From NCBI RefSeq assembly GCF_025370775.1, contig NZ_JAMXEX010000004.1, positions 403,532 through 467,531 on the forward strand: DNA of 64,000 nucleotides. Reading direction: 5' to 3'. Shown piece by piece: positions 37,748-45,589 of this stretch. Position 1 is the stretch's first letter, and the number at the start of each line of letters is the position of its first letter. The position numbers and the translations under genes are program-made. Source of the stretch: Ancylothrix sp. D3o (lineage in GTDB: Bacteria; Cyanobacteriota; Cyanobacteriia; Cyanobacteriales; Oscillatoriaceae). Below the pieces are notes generated by a model, which was given only the letters and a program-made list of their open reading frames with translations, searched no databases and was not told where the DNA came from.

Positions 37748-38680
37748 CTAACTATCCACAACTTTTTCAAAAAATCCAAACACCGCCGGCAACTGACCGC
37801 CCCAAAATTGATAATCGTGGCCGGCGTCTTTAACTGCATGATATTCAACAACAAGATTGCTTTTATTTTTGATCAACTCCTGATAAAAAAGTCGGCTTTG
37901 TTGCTCTGGTACAATATCATCTGCCGTACCATGAGCCAGATAAAGAGGCATCACCCATTCAGCCGCACGCAAGCTTGGATTATCGCGTCCTTTCCAGCGT
38001 TCAGGAAATTTTGTATAAGCACCATAAACGGCAGTCATCAAACGATCATCCGGGGTATTTTCTTGGCTAAAATCACCAGAAAGACTTGCACCGGCCACAA
38101 ATAAACGAGGATTTTCTAAGGCAATGAGCGCCACTCCTCGACCGCCGGTAGATAATCCCAACAGCGTATTATTTTGTCCCGGCCTTAATAGATTATGTCG
38201 CTTTTGAATTTCGGGAATTAAACGAGTTTTAATAAACTCTCCCCCCGGCTTTTGATTCCATTTTAACTGAGTATCAGGATAATAAGAACTCTCATACAAA
38301 GTTTGCAACATTTCTGGCAAAATCAAAACGTAACCATGCTTTTCTGCTAAATTAACTAAATTGGAATTTTCCGGCCAACTTGTGCGGGGATAATTCCACC
38401 CAGGCAAAACCAAAACAGAGCGGTTTCGGTATTTTTGGGGAACATAAATATCGTAACTCACCCCGTCAACTGACAGGTTTTTATTCCAGCCGGGTTTGGC
38501 GTTGAGCAGTTCTATTTTTTGAGGTTCCGCCATTGTGGTTTCCGTCGTGATAGGAGAAAGGGTATTTTCAGCCTTGGCAAAGGTATTTTCCTGAAAATTA
38601 GGAGGTTTAGATTCCGAACAACTGGCAGTTACTAAAACTAAAGGCAATAAAAAAAACAGAGTCCAAATACTGGTTGACAT
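37748..38680 (-). CDS. Exported alpha/beta hydrolase (esterase-type)
   Basis: The 310-residue chain has an N-terminal signal (IWTLFFLLPLVLVTASCSES) whose Cys21 could be a lipidation site, though the position -3 residue (Thr) fits the lipobox poorly. Hydrolase landmarks: LVLPGWNYPRTSW (oxyanion region), nucleophile Ser in LLGLSTGGRGVAL, Asp in YLAHGTADDIVPEQQ and His in VKDAGHDYQFWGG. It resembles the esterase D/feruloyl-esterase group. The substrate is unknown. It converges with the GUN4 gene and lies upstream of the Hlip gene on the same strand map but 300 bp away. Confidence 0.8.
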   Translation of the reverse strand: MSTSIWTLFFLLPLVLVTASCSESKPPNFQENTFAKAENTLSPITTETTMAEPQKIELLNAKPGWNKNLSVDGVSYDIYVPQKYRNRSVLVLPGWNYPRTSWPENSNLVNLAEKHGYVLILPEMLQTLYESSYYPDTQLKWNQKPGGEFIKTRLIPEIQKRHNLLRPGQNNTLLGLSTGGRGVALIALENPRLFVAGASLSGDFSQENTPDDRLMTAVYGAYTKFPERWKGRDNPSLRAAEWVMPLYLAHGTADDIVPEQQSRLFYQELIKNKSNLVVEYHAVKDAGHDYQFWGGQLPAVFGFFEKVVDS

Positions 38681-38983
38681 TTTCTTCTGAGGAAAAATTA
38701 AAACTTAGAAAATAATTGATGATATTATTACCGATTTAGGAGTTGAGCGCAATAATTTTCCGAAAACCGGCACTCAAACCCCCATCCCTACCGCCACGAG
38801 GGTAAGAGTGAGTGGGGAAGAATATTTGTACACAATTAAACAGCCGACCACAGCCAGAGTTATGCTTGATTACTCAGCCAAATTTAATAAAAATTAAAGA
38901 AAAAAAAGGAACTCTAAAAAAGAGTTCCCTAGAAAATAAAAGATTTAACCACAAACGCTAAATGGCAATTCCCTATCTCGCAA
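38681..38983. other. Intergenic region carrying the Hlip terminator
   Basis: 303 bp. The only recognised element is the minus-strand terminator at 38901-38929. About 38771-38817 is C/G-skewed sequence similar to other dispersed blocks. Confidence 0.5.
38901..38929 (-). terminator. Intrinsic terminator of the Hlip gene
   Basis: Reading on the minus strand, GGAACTCT pairs with AGAGTTCC across a 5-nt loop (38909-38929) and is followed by eight T (38908-38901). It lies about 55 nt past the Hlip stop. Confidence 0.85.
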
Positions 38984-39196
38984 TTACACTAAACCCAAGA
39001 AGTGGAGAACACCTTGGCCGGTGCTAAGTTCAACAATCAGAGCGATCAAGAAACCAAGCATTGCCAATCTACCATTCCACAGTTCAGCAGTAGGGTTAGA
39101 GCCAAATTCAAATTTGGTGCCAAATTCGCCGTATTGACGCTTAAATTGGTTGTTGTAAGAAGGATCGGTGTTAGGGGTCGGTGTATTAGTTGTCAT
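38984..39196 (-). CDS. High-light-inducible protein (one-helix chlorophyll-binding)
   Basis: The 70-residue protein has a polar N-terminus and a single transmembrane helix carrying the chlorophyll a/b-binding signature [19 protein letters not shown] (ExxNGRxAMxGF). Hlips (Scp) sit in the thylakoid membrane, bind chlorophyll and carotenoid, and protect or help assemble photosystem II under strong light. CGGAGAT precedes the ATG at 39196. It has its own promoter candidate and a strong terminator, so it is a single-gene unit. Confidence 0.95.
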   Translation of the reverse strand: MTTNTPTPNTDPSYNNQFKRQYGEFGTKFEFGSNPTAELWNGRLAMLGFLIALIVELSTGQGVLHFLGLV

Positions 39197-39234
39197 GTTG
39201 TTTATCTCCGTTGTGTTTCAGTTTGTAACGCTTG

Positions 39235-39263
39235 TTATTAAGTAATGTAAAAAATCTTGACAA
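39235..39263 (-). promoter_or_regulatory. Sigma-70-type promoter candidate for the Hlip gene
   Basis: On the minus strand TTGTCA (39263-39258) and TAATAA (39240-39235) are 17 nt apart, about 40 nt upstream of the Hlip start codon. Confidence 0.45.
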
Positions 39264-39541
39264 GGAATGCCATCTATCTTTTAGGTGAAAGAAAATAATC
39301 ACCAATTCTCCAAAAGTCTACCTTCAGATAGGACACACCCAAAAAAACACATTTTGTAGATTTTGATCGCTTGTTTAAACATCCCTAATAGCCGCGACTT
39401 TGCGTAATAAAGTAACAAAAATCACATTAAATTTTCCGACTCATAAATAATTCTTACCTCTCTGTTTAAGTAAAATTATGTTTAGCCATCACCCATCCCT
39501 CAACCCCAACCTTTAAATGAAAAATCACGCTATCTAAAATC
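39264..39541. other. Intergenic region between Hlip and cysteine hydrolase genes
   Basis: AT-rich. No ORF or strong hairpin seen. It probably includes upstream regulatory sequence of the Hlip gene. Confidence 0.4.
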
Positions 39542-40081
39542 CTATTCTTGGGCCGGCGCCGCCAAAGTTCCATCTCCTAAACCGGCCTCTTGCAAACGAT
39601 TTGCACCAATATTTCGACTTAACACAGCTAACCCAGCCAAATGTGCCTGTAAACCGGCAGTGCTGGCACAACAATCTGTTAAAACAATAGGCTCAATATT
39701 CATATCAAATAAATCCATTGCTATTTTTAAAACACACATATCCGTATCAATACCGCACACATACATCTGCTGAATTGAACGTTGGCGAAAATAACTAGCC
39801 ATCTCATCAGGAATACCGCAGAGACCGGGTTTAGAAAACACACGCTCTGCTGAAGCAAACGGGGCAATTTCTGGGGCGAGGTTTGTATCCGGTTCATCAC
39901 TACAAGCATCCCAGGATAAAAAGCGACAGTAGGGGCTATTATTAGTATTAATAAAACGAGTGAATAACACCTGGTTATAATTGCCGGTTTCGATGAGACG
40001 AGCCACCCGTTTCGGGATATGATGGGTAAATTGATTCAAAAAGCCGGTTTGCACATCAACAATAAGTAAAGCTTCTGACAT
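39542..40081 (-). CDS. Isochorismatase-family cysteine hydrolase
   Basis: 179 residues. The catalytic triad of the family is intact: Asp9 (LLIVDVQTGF), Lys84 (VFSKPGLCG) and Cys116 (CGIDTDMCVLKIAMD). The family contains nicotinamidases, ureidoacrylate and isochorismate hydrolases; the sequence CRFLSWDACSDE between motifs is not diagnostic of one of them. It is cytoplasmic and lacks a signal. Divergent from the CIA30 gene (180 bp apart). Confidence 0.85.
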   Translation of the reverse strand: MSEALLIVDVQTGFLNQFTHHIPKRVARLIETGNYNQVLFTRFINTNNSPYCRFLSWDACSDEPDTNLAPEIAPFASAERVFSKPGLCGIPDEMASYFRQRSIQQMYVCGIDTDMCVLKIAMDLFDMNIEPIVLTDCCASTAGLQAHLAGLAVLSRNIGANRLQEAGLGDGTLAAPAQE

Positions 40082-40261
40082 ATAAAAGAAATCCTTTTCG
40101 GTAATCTCTATTACTTTTACAACAAAAAACAGGCAATTTAAATCTTGCTACAGAGTGATTTTGTAGAGCGAGGCTTTCCCCACCGGCCATAAATAGAGGA
40201 TCGAGCATCAGCCTAATAAATTTGTTAAAATAAGCAACAAAACAAAAATAGGGCAACGGTT

Positions 40262-41746
40262 ATGACTCAAGAAAAAACAAAATGGGATGCCGGCAGATTT
40301 ATCAAAACCCTCGCCTATTTTGGCGTAATTCCCTTTATTGGAAGCCTCAGCGGGTTGCAACAACTATTTAAAGGAAAAGCGCAAAAAGAAAAAACACCCA
40401 AACCCCAAAGAACCGGCATCATATTAGTGGCCGGTGCCACTGGTGGAGTAGGTAAAAGAGTCGTCAAAAAACTGCTAGAAAAAAACTATCAAGTTCGAGC
40501 CTTAGTCAGAGATAGCCAACGCGCAAAAGAAATTCTTGGTAACAAAGTTGAAATTATAGAAGGAGATATTACCATCTCCGAAACGTTAAACGAAAACGTA
40601 ATGAAAGATATCAGCGCCGTCATTTGTTGCACCGGCACCCGTGTACAACCCGTTGAAGGCGACACTCCCAACCGAGAAAAATATTATCAAGGCATAAAAT
40701 TCTACCTTCCCGAAGTAGTAGACATTCCCGAAATCGTCGAATACAAAGGCATACAAAACCTTGTTCAAGCCACGCGCAAAATCCTCAAACGCGGCACAGA
40801 TGAAAGCCTGATTTTTGACTTTACCCAACCCACCCAAGACTTAAAAGAAACCTGGGGAGCCTTAGATGATATAGTCATGGGAGGAGCCAGCGAAAGTTCA
40901 ATACGCTTAGTAGAAAACACCGGCCTATTTTCCGGCTATGTATCCGTTGCCAACTCCGGCGGTTTTGCCTCTGTGCGGACAAGAAACTTTGACCCCCCCA
41001 TTGACTTAACAGGATACACCGGCATAGACCTACGAATCAAAGGCGACGGCAAACGATATAAATTTATAATCCGCAACGATCCCCAATGGGATAGCCTGTC
41101 TTATTGCTATTCCTTTGACACCGTTTATGACATTTGGATAACCGTCAGAATACCCTTTAAAGATTTGATTCCTGTTTTTCGAGCCAAAACCGTCCCAGAA
41201 GCTAAAAGCTTTGACCCCAGCCACATAACATCCTTTCAACTCATGCTGAGTAAATTTGAATATGACGGAGCACTCAACCCCAAATTTGAAGCCGGAATTT
41301 TTCAAATGCAACTCGAATATATCAAAGCTTATGGCGGCAAAATATTACCACAATTTGTGCAAATTAGTTCAGCAGGAGTAACAAGACCAGGCCGGCCAGG
41401 AATAAACCTCGAAGAAGAACCACCCGCCGTCAGATTAAACGACCAACTCGGAGGAATTTTAACTTGGAAATTGCGAGGAGAAGACGCCATTCGTAGCAGT
41501 GGATTAACCTACACAATTATCCGACCTTGTGCCCTCACCGAAGAACCCGGAGGAAAAGCTTTAAAATTTGAGCAAGGCGATAATATCCGGGGAAAAGTCA
41601 GCCGTGAAGACATAGCAGAACTGTGTTTGCAAGTTCTCGAAGAGCCAAAGTTAAGTAACGTAACATTTGAAGTCAAAGAAAGTTACGATTTGGGAGACAA
41701 AGAAGACTTAGAAAAATCAATTTCAGGATTGAAAGCAGACCGATAA
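40262..41746 (+). CDS. NAD(P)-binding SDR-like protein with embedded CIA30 domain
   Basis: The N-terminal Rossmann part carries ILVAGATGGVGKRVVKKLLEKNYQVRALVRD (about 54-84) and D-x-x-V-I-C-C-T-G. A CIA30 domain (about 180-375) is inserted: DFTQPTQDLKETWGALDDIVMGGASESS, GGFASVRTRNFDPPIDLTGYTGIDLRIKGDG and FDTVYDIWITVRIPFKDLIP. The SDR fold resumes with TYTIIRPCALTEEPGG and GKVSREDIAELCLQVLE. CIA30 was first seen in mitochondrial complex I assembly. Cyanobacterial and chloroplast relatives are linked to the photosynthetic membrane, so a role in assembly or stability of a thylakoid complex is possible but inferred. Confidence 0.86.
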   Translation: MTQEKTKWDAGRFIKTLAYFGVIPFIGSLSGLQQLFKGKAQKEKTPKPQRTGIILVAGATGGVGKRVVKKLLEKNYQVRALVRDSQRAKEILGNKVEIIEGDITISETLNENVMKDISAVICCTGTRVQPVEGDTPNREKYYQGIKFYLPEVVDIPEIVEYKGIQNLVQATRKILKRGTDESLIFDFTQPTQDLKETWGALDDIVMGGASESSIRLVENTGLFSGYVSVANSGGFASVRTRNFDPPIDLTGYTGIDLRIKGDGKRYKFIIRNDPQWDSLSYCYSFDTVYDIWITVRIPFKDLIPVFRAKTVPEAKSFDPSHITSFQLMLSKFEYDGALNPKFEAGIFQMQLEYIKAYGGKILPQFVQISSAGVTRPGRPGINLEEEPPAVRLNDQLGGILTWKLRGEDAIRSSGLTYTIIRPCALTEEPGGKALKFEQGDNIRGKVSREDIAELCLQVLEEPKLSNVTFEVKESYDLGDKEDLEKSISGLKADR

Positions 41747-41808
41747 AGAGATAAGGTTTGTAGTGGAGCTTTTTGCCTCAACTACAAACTTTACAGGTTA
41801 AGAAACCG

Positions 41809-42666
41809 ATGGAAACAACGGCACAAATTCAAAGCATATACACAGATGGAGCCTGTAGCGGCAACCCCGGCCCCGGAGGTTGGGGAGTCGTGGTATGCTA
41901 CAATGACGAAACAACCTATGAACTGGGCGGAAGCGACAAAAAAACCACAAATAACCGAATGGAAATGCAGGCCGCCATCGCCGCCTTAGAATTTTTTAAA
42001 CAGGCCGGTCAAATCGAGCCAATTACGATTTATACCGACAGCGAATATTTAAAAAACGGCATTACTCAATGGGTAAAAGGGTGGAAAAAAAAAGGCTGGC
42101 AAACATCAGCCGGCAAGCCGGTATTAAATCAGGATCTTTGGGAAATTCTCGATCAACTCAACACCCGATTAGTGCATTGGCAGCACGTCCGGGGTCACTC
42201 TGGCAACTTTTATAATGATCGTTGTGATACAATTGCGCGCGGCTTTTCGATGGGCAAACCTCCATATCTAAAGCAAAATGAGGCCACCTTAACAAATTCA
42301 GCAATCACTCACGATATTGATAACAAAACGATACAATCGACAGAAGTACCCTCTGAAAATGCGATTTTAAACATTGCCATGACGGACTCAAATGCTCCTT
42401 TTGCTGTAGAATCCACCGATAACAATGTGCCTAGCGAGTTCAGAGTCTCGCAGTTGCGGGATCTGGTGGAAACGCTACGAATTGCCGATGAAGTTGCGGA
42501 AAAAGGCTATCTAATCACCAGTTCTGAACTAGCGAACCTCATGGACGTTAACGCCAGTGCTGTTACCAGTCGAGGGGACAATTGGGTGTGGCGAAATTGG
42601 CACATCTCGCGGGTGAGAAGAGAAGGGAATCAAATTCTCTGGCAATTAGAACGAGTGTTAGATTAA
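41809..42666 (+). CDS. rnhA: Ribonuclease HI with C-terminal HTH-like extension
   Basis: RNase HI core (about 5-150): catalytic Asp13 (YTDGACSGNPGPGGWG), Glu52 (NNRMEMQAAIAAL), Asp77 (YTDSEYL), His130 (RGHSGNFYNDRCD) and Asp140. It degrades the RNA strand of RNA-DNA hybrids. Beyond the normal length of about 150, an extra 135 residues follow: a variable linker and a domain ending SSELANLMDVNASAVTSRGDNWVWRNWHISRVRR that looks like a helix-turn-helix or winged domain. The frame is open back to a TTG at 41773, but the ATG at 41809 gives the canonical N-terminus. It starts 62 bp after the CIA30 gene. Confidence 0.9.
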   Translation: METTAQIQSIYTDGACSGNPGPGGWGVVVCYNDETTYELGGSDKKTTNNRMEMQAAIAALEFFKQAGQIEPITIYTDSEYLKNGITQWVKGWKKKGWQTSAGKPVLNQDLWEILDQLNTRLVHWQHVRGHSGNFYNDRCDTIARGFSMGKPPYLKQNEATLTNSAITHDIDNKTIQSTEVPSENAILNIAMTDSNAPFAVESTDNNVPSEFRVSQLRDLVETLRIADEVAEKGYLITSSELANLMDVNASAVTSRGDNWVWRNWHISRVRREGNQILWQLERVLD

Positions 42667-42670
42667 TTTT

Positions 42671-42780
42671 TTAACCGCAGATAAACGCAGATAAACGCAG
42701 ATAAACGCAGGAAAGATGCCTGCTTTACAGATAACATATAGATAACATATCCTCGTTCATCAGCGTTTATTTGCGGTTAA
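42671..42780. repeat. AGATAAACGC direct repeats inside a 20-bp inverted repeat
   Basis: TTAACCGCAGATAAACGCAG (42671-42690) is followed by two more ATAAACGCAG units. The arm CAGCGTTTATTTGCGGTTAA (42761-42780) is its reverse complement with two mismatches. The element also holds ATAACATATAG repeats. It fills the gap between convergent genes and can form a long hairpin; it may act as a bidirectional terminator or be a dispersed palindromic unit. Confidence 0.7.
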
Positions 42781-42781
42781 A

Positions 42782-43394
42782 TTACTTTTTCGACCGCCCA
42801 TTAACTCCCTCACACAAATGCTGATTACTTTCCTCCTTTAAAGAATTTGTCCGCAAATAATCTCGCAGCCAATGACAACCATAAACAAATAAATCGAGAT
42901 TAAAAACTTCCTGTACATTCCACAAAATCAGCCGGTGATCTTCACTTACTGAAGCAACAAATTTACCATCTTGACTATAGGCTAAACCTCGAATTGCCGC
43001 AGTTTGACCTCGCAGTACGGTTAATTCTTTGGGTGGGCGTTTGATATAAAATGAAGAGGTGATCGGTACGGGGCTGTCGGGAAATTCTTGGGGGGTTAGC
43101 CGGTGTTGGCTGCGAATAAATTTTTCAATTAATTCTCGCTCTTCGGCGCTAAGGGATCGAGCTTCGAGTATTGTGCGGAAATTGGCTTTATTGATGGGTG
43201 TGTCAAAAATTTCTGCAAGAATCTGCCATAGGGAAGATGCGGTGCTTCTCAAGTAATGTTTCATAGTGGGAGGCTCTTGCTATTGTGGGATAGGTTTGCC
43301 CTTCCCAAACTTGCGAGAGGATGAGGTGTTGGACGAAGTTTAAATCTTTTTGCCATCTGGCACGAATTAGTTGTATTACCTCTTCTATGGTCAT
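42782..43394 (-). pseudogene. Remnant of an N-terminal-HTH/NTPase/WD40 protein (frameshift and internal deletion)
   Basis: From the ATG at 43394 the first frame reads MTIEEVIQLIRAR...LILSQVWEGQTYPTIARASHYE, the start of the vMAP-type HTH domain found at the N-terminus of cyanobacterial NB-ARC/WD40 proteins. Near 43259-43262 the frame changes; the other frame continues HYLRSTASSLWQILAEIFDTPINKANFRTIL, the second half of the same domain. Deleting one A from the AAA run restores the register. It then jumps to a single WD40 unit (GLAYSQDGKFVASVSEDHRLILWNV) and the usual terminal GCHWLRDYLRTN. The NTPase and most blades are missing. I infer a dead gene. Confidence 0.7.
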
Positions 43395-43701
43395 AGATTA
43401 CAATGGCTGTGCCCGTTATGTTTTGCAGATAAAAGTTTAAACTCAAATGTTGGGGAGTGTGCAAGTTACAATTTGTGACATTTTGGTTGAGCAAGGGATT
43501 TTTGATAGGAATGCCGCTGTTTGAGTCAAGTAGATAAATTGAGTAGGTTAATTTCAAAAAAGCTGCCTTTTTTTGGCTTTCGTGGCCGGTTTTTTGCATA
43601 CCACATTTTTAACTAAAAAATCCATTTTTTCTAAAATTTAACATTTGTCTAAAGAAAAACCCGTCTTTTGGTGATGGCGGATGTGAGTTTTTACCTAAAC
43701 G

Positions 43702-43797
43702 CCAAGTTGGCTACATTAAAGTTTTTTTTTAGGTTGTCATATTGATGTCACATCTTTAGCAAGGGCTGCTTTTTAAGATGTGACAACTTCAACTTGG
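43702..43797 (+). promoter_or_regulatory. Nested inverted repeats upstream of the kinase genes
   Basis: Outer arms CCAAGTTG (43702-43709) and CAACTTGG (43790-43797) enclose perfect inner arms TGTCACATCTT (43746-43756) and AAGATGTGACA (43775-43785) with an 18-nt loop. The element lies about 235 nt before the 44031 start. It could be a structured leader or a protein-binding palindrome. Confidence 0.45.
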
Positions 43798-43875
43798 AAA
43801 CCTTTTTTCCTTTAAGTTAATCTGTGTAAAGAATGCCGGTCAAGCACAAGATTTTATCGGCTTGATATAGAGCAT

Positions 43876-43902
43876 CTCCTAAAAACCAAAATTTTTTGGG
43901 AG
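43876..43902 (+). promoter_or_regulatory. Hairpin CTCCTAAAAA / TTTTTTGGGAG
   Basis: A 10-bp stem (one G-U pair) with a 6-7-nt loop about 130 nt upstream of the first kinase. Probably in the mRNA leader; role unknown. Confidence 0.35.
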
Positions 43903-44030
43903 TGATATAATAATTTAATATTTCACTTATCGAAGAACTCCGGCCTCATTTCACAGGTTTATTAGGGGATAAAACTGGTTTTTAAACGTTTATCAATCAA
44001 AGTTTTCTAACAAAAAGAGGTGATTTTGTC

Positions 44031-45542
44031 ATGCACATCAGCCACGATATTTTTTCTAATTATTTTATTCCTCATGGTCATTGTTACTTGTGGAAACCGG
44101 GTTTAGTGGGGCTGCATATTCTTTCGGATTCTTTTATTAGTTTGGCTTATTTCTTAATTCCTATGGAGTTAATTTATATAGTGAAGAAAAGAAAAGATAT
44201 TCCGTTTGATTGGATTTTTTTCTTATTTGGATCTTTTATTATCTGCTGCGGGATTACGCATCTTATGGAAATTTGGACGTTGTGGCATCCTGATTATTGG
44301 GTGTCGGGTTTTCTCAAAGCTGTAACGGCGGCGGTATCCTTGTGTACAGCGGCGGTGGTTGTGCATTTAATTCCTAAAGTTTTGGTAATTCCTAGTCCTG
44401 ATCAACTGGCGATGGCGAATTTAGCTTTGCAAACAGAAATAAACGAACGTAAACAAATAGAAATTGCTTTAAGTAATTTGACTTTGGATTTAGAAAAACG
44501 GGTACAAGAAAGAACTGTGGCGTTAGAAAAAGCCAATCAACTTTTGCAGCAGGAAAACTACGAAAGAGGTTTAGTAGAAGAGTCTTTGCGAATTTCTCAA
44601 GCGAAACTGGAAAGAAAAACGGAGCAGTTAGAAGATGCTTTGCAAGAAGTAAAATCTACTCAAACTCAACTGGTACAAACAGAAAAGATGTCTTCGTTGG
44701 GGCAAATGGTGGCCGGTGTGGCTCACGAAATTAATAACCCGGTGAATTTTATCTATGCTAATATTCCTTTAATGTGCGAATACATTGGGCAACTTGTGGG
44801 GCTGATTCAACTTTATCAAGAGTTCTATCCTGAGCCGGCCTTAGAAATTCAAGAAAAAATTAATTTGATTGACTTAGATTTTTTGAGAGAAGACTTGCAG
44901 AAAATTTTGGTTTCTATGAAAATCGGAGCTGAGAGAATTAAAAATATTGTGAAATCTTTAAGGACTTTTTCGCGGTTGGATGAGGCGGATATGAAAGCGG
45001 TTAAGATCCATGAAGGGATCGAGAGCACTTTAATGATTTTACAACATAGGTTGAAAGAACAACCGAATCGAATGGAAATTAAAGTGACTAAAGAATATGC
45101 AAATTTGCCGGATGTTGAGTGTTACGCCGGCCAACTCAATCAAGTTTTTATGAATATTATTTCTAATGCGATTGATGCAATAGAAATGAGGATTGGTAAA
45201 GGGAGAGATAAATATGGGGAGGATGCTGTTCTTCCGGAAATTTTGATTGCTACAGAATTGAAAGATAACCAGAGAGTGTTGATTAAAATCAAAGATAATG
45301 GGGCCGGTATAGAGCAGGAGGTGATGGCTAAAATTTACGATCCGTTTTATACCACTAAACCCATTGGTTACGGCACCGGCTTGGGATTGGCAATTTCCTA
45401 TCAAATTATTAAAACGCATGAAGGTTGTTTGCATTGCGTTTCCGAGTTTGGGCAAGGCACAGAGTTTATTGTAGAAATTCCTTTAAGATCAAAGGAGTTT
45501 CAGCAAGCAAACGGTGCTAAAAAAGTTTTGGTAAAGCAGTAA
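44031..45542 (+). CDS. Ethylene-receptor-like sensor histidine kinase
   Basis: Residues 15-120 form three membrane helices matching the plant ethylene-binding domain: HILSDSFISLAYFLIPMELIYIVKK with Asp33, and FIICCGITHLMEIWTLW with Cys73 and His77, the positions of ETR1 Asp25, Cys65 and His69 that bind copper and ethylene. A long coiled coil (about 125-220) leads to the kinase: His232 in GVAHEINNP, N-box NIISNAIDAIE, G1 DNGAGI and G2 GTGLGLAIS. No receiver. GGTG precedes the ATG. The next gene, 47 bp away, carries the same sensor domain. Copper and ethylene binding are inferred from conserved residues. Confidence 0.88.
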   Translation: MHISHDIFSNYFIPHGHCYLWKPGLVGLHILSDSFISLAYFLIPMELIYIVKKRKDIPFDWIFFLFGSFIICCGITHLMEIWTLWHPDYWVSGFLKAVTAAVSLCTAAVVVHLIPKVLVIPSPDQLAMANLALQTEINERKQIEIALSNLTLDLEKRVQERTVALEKANQLLQQENYERGLVEESLRISQAKLERKTEQLEDALQEVKSTQTQLVQTEKMSSLGQMVAGVAHEINNPVNFIYANIPLMCEYIGQLVGLIQLYQEFYPEPALEIQEKINLIDLDFLREDLQKILVSMKIGAERIKNIVKSLRTFSRLDEADMKAVKIHEGIESTLMILQHRLKEQPNRMEIKVTKEYANLPDVECYAGQLNQVFMNIISNAIDAIEMRIGKGRDKYGEDAVLPEILIATELKDNQRVLIKIKDNGAGIEQEVMAKIYDPFYTTKPIGYGTGLGLAISYQIIKTHEGCLHCVSEFGQGTEFIVEIPLRSKEFQQANGAKKVLVKQ

Positions 45543-45589
45543 AATGATAAAGGTTGGCAACGAACATTTGAGAGAAGTTTGAAAGAAGT

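Larger units (their letters stand above)
43395..44030. other. Non-coding region upstream of the ethylene-sensor kinases
   Basis: 636 bp with no convincing gene. It contains a nested inverted repeat (43702-43797) and a smaller hairpin (43876-43902) within 330 bp of the kinase start codon; these are listed separately. Confidence 0.45.

Noticed and set aside
43261..43599. 112-codon minus-strand frame
   Set aside because: Overlaps the HTH part of the WD40 remnant in another frame and has low-complexity, non-protein-like composition.
43746..43785. cAMP receptor protein site (TGTGA/TCACA halves)
   Set aside because: The halves face outward (TCACA...TGTGA) with long spacing, the reverse of the TGTGA-N6-TCACA site, so I list only an inverted repeat.
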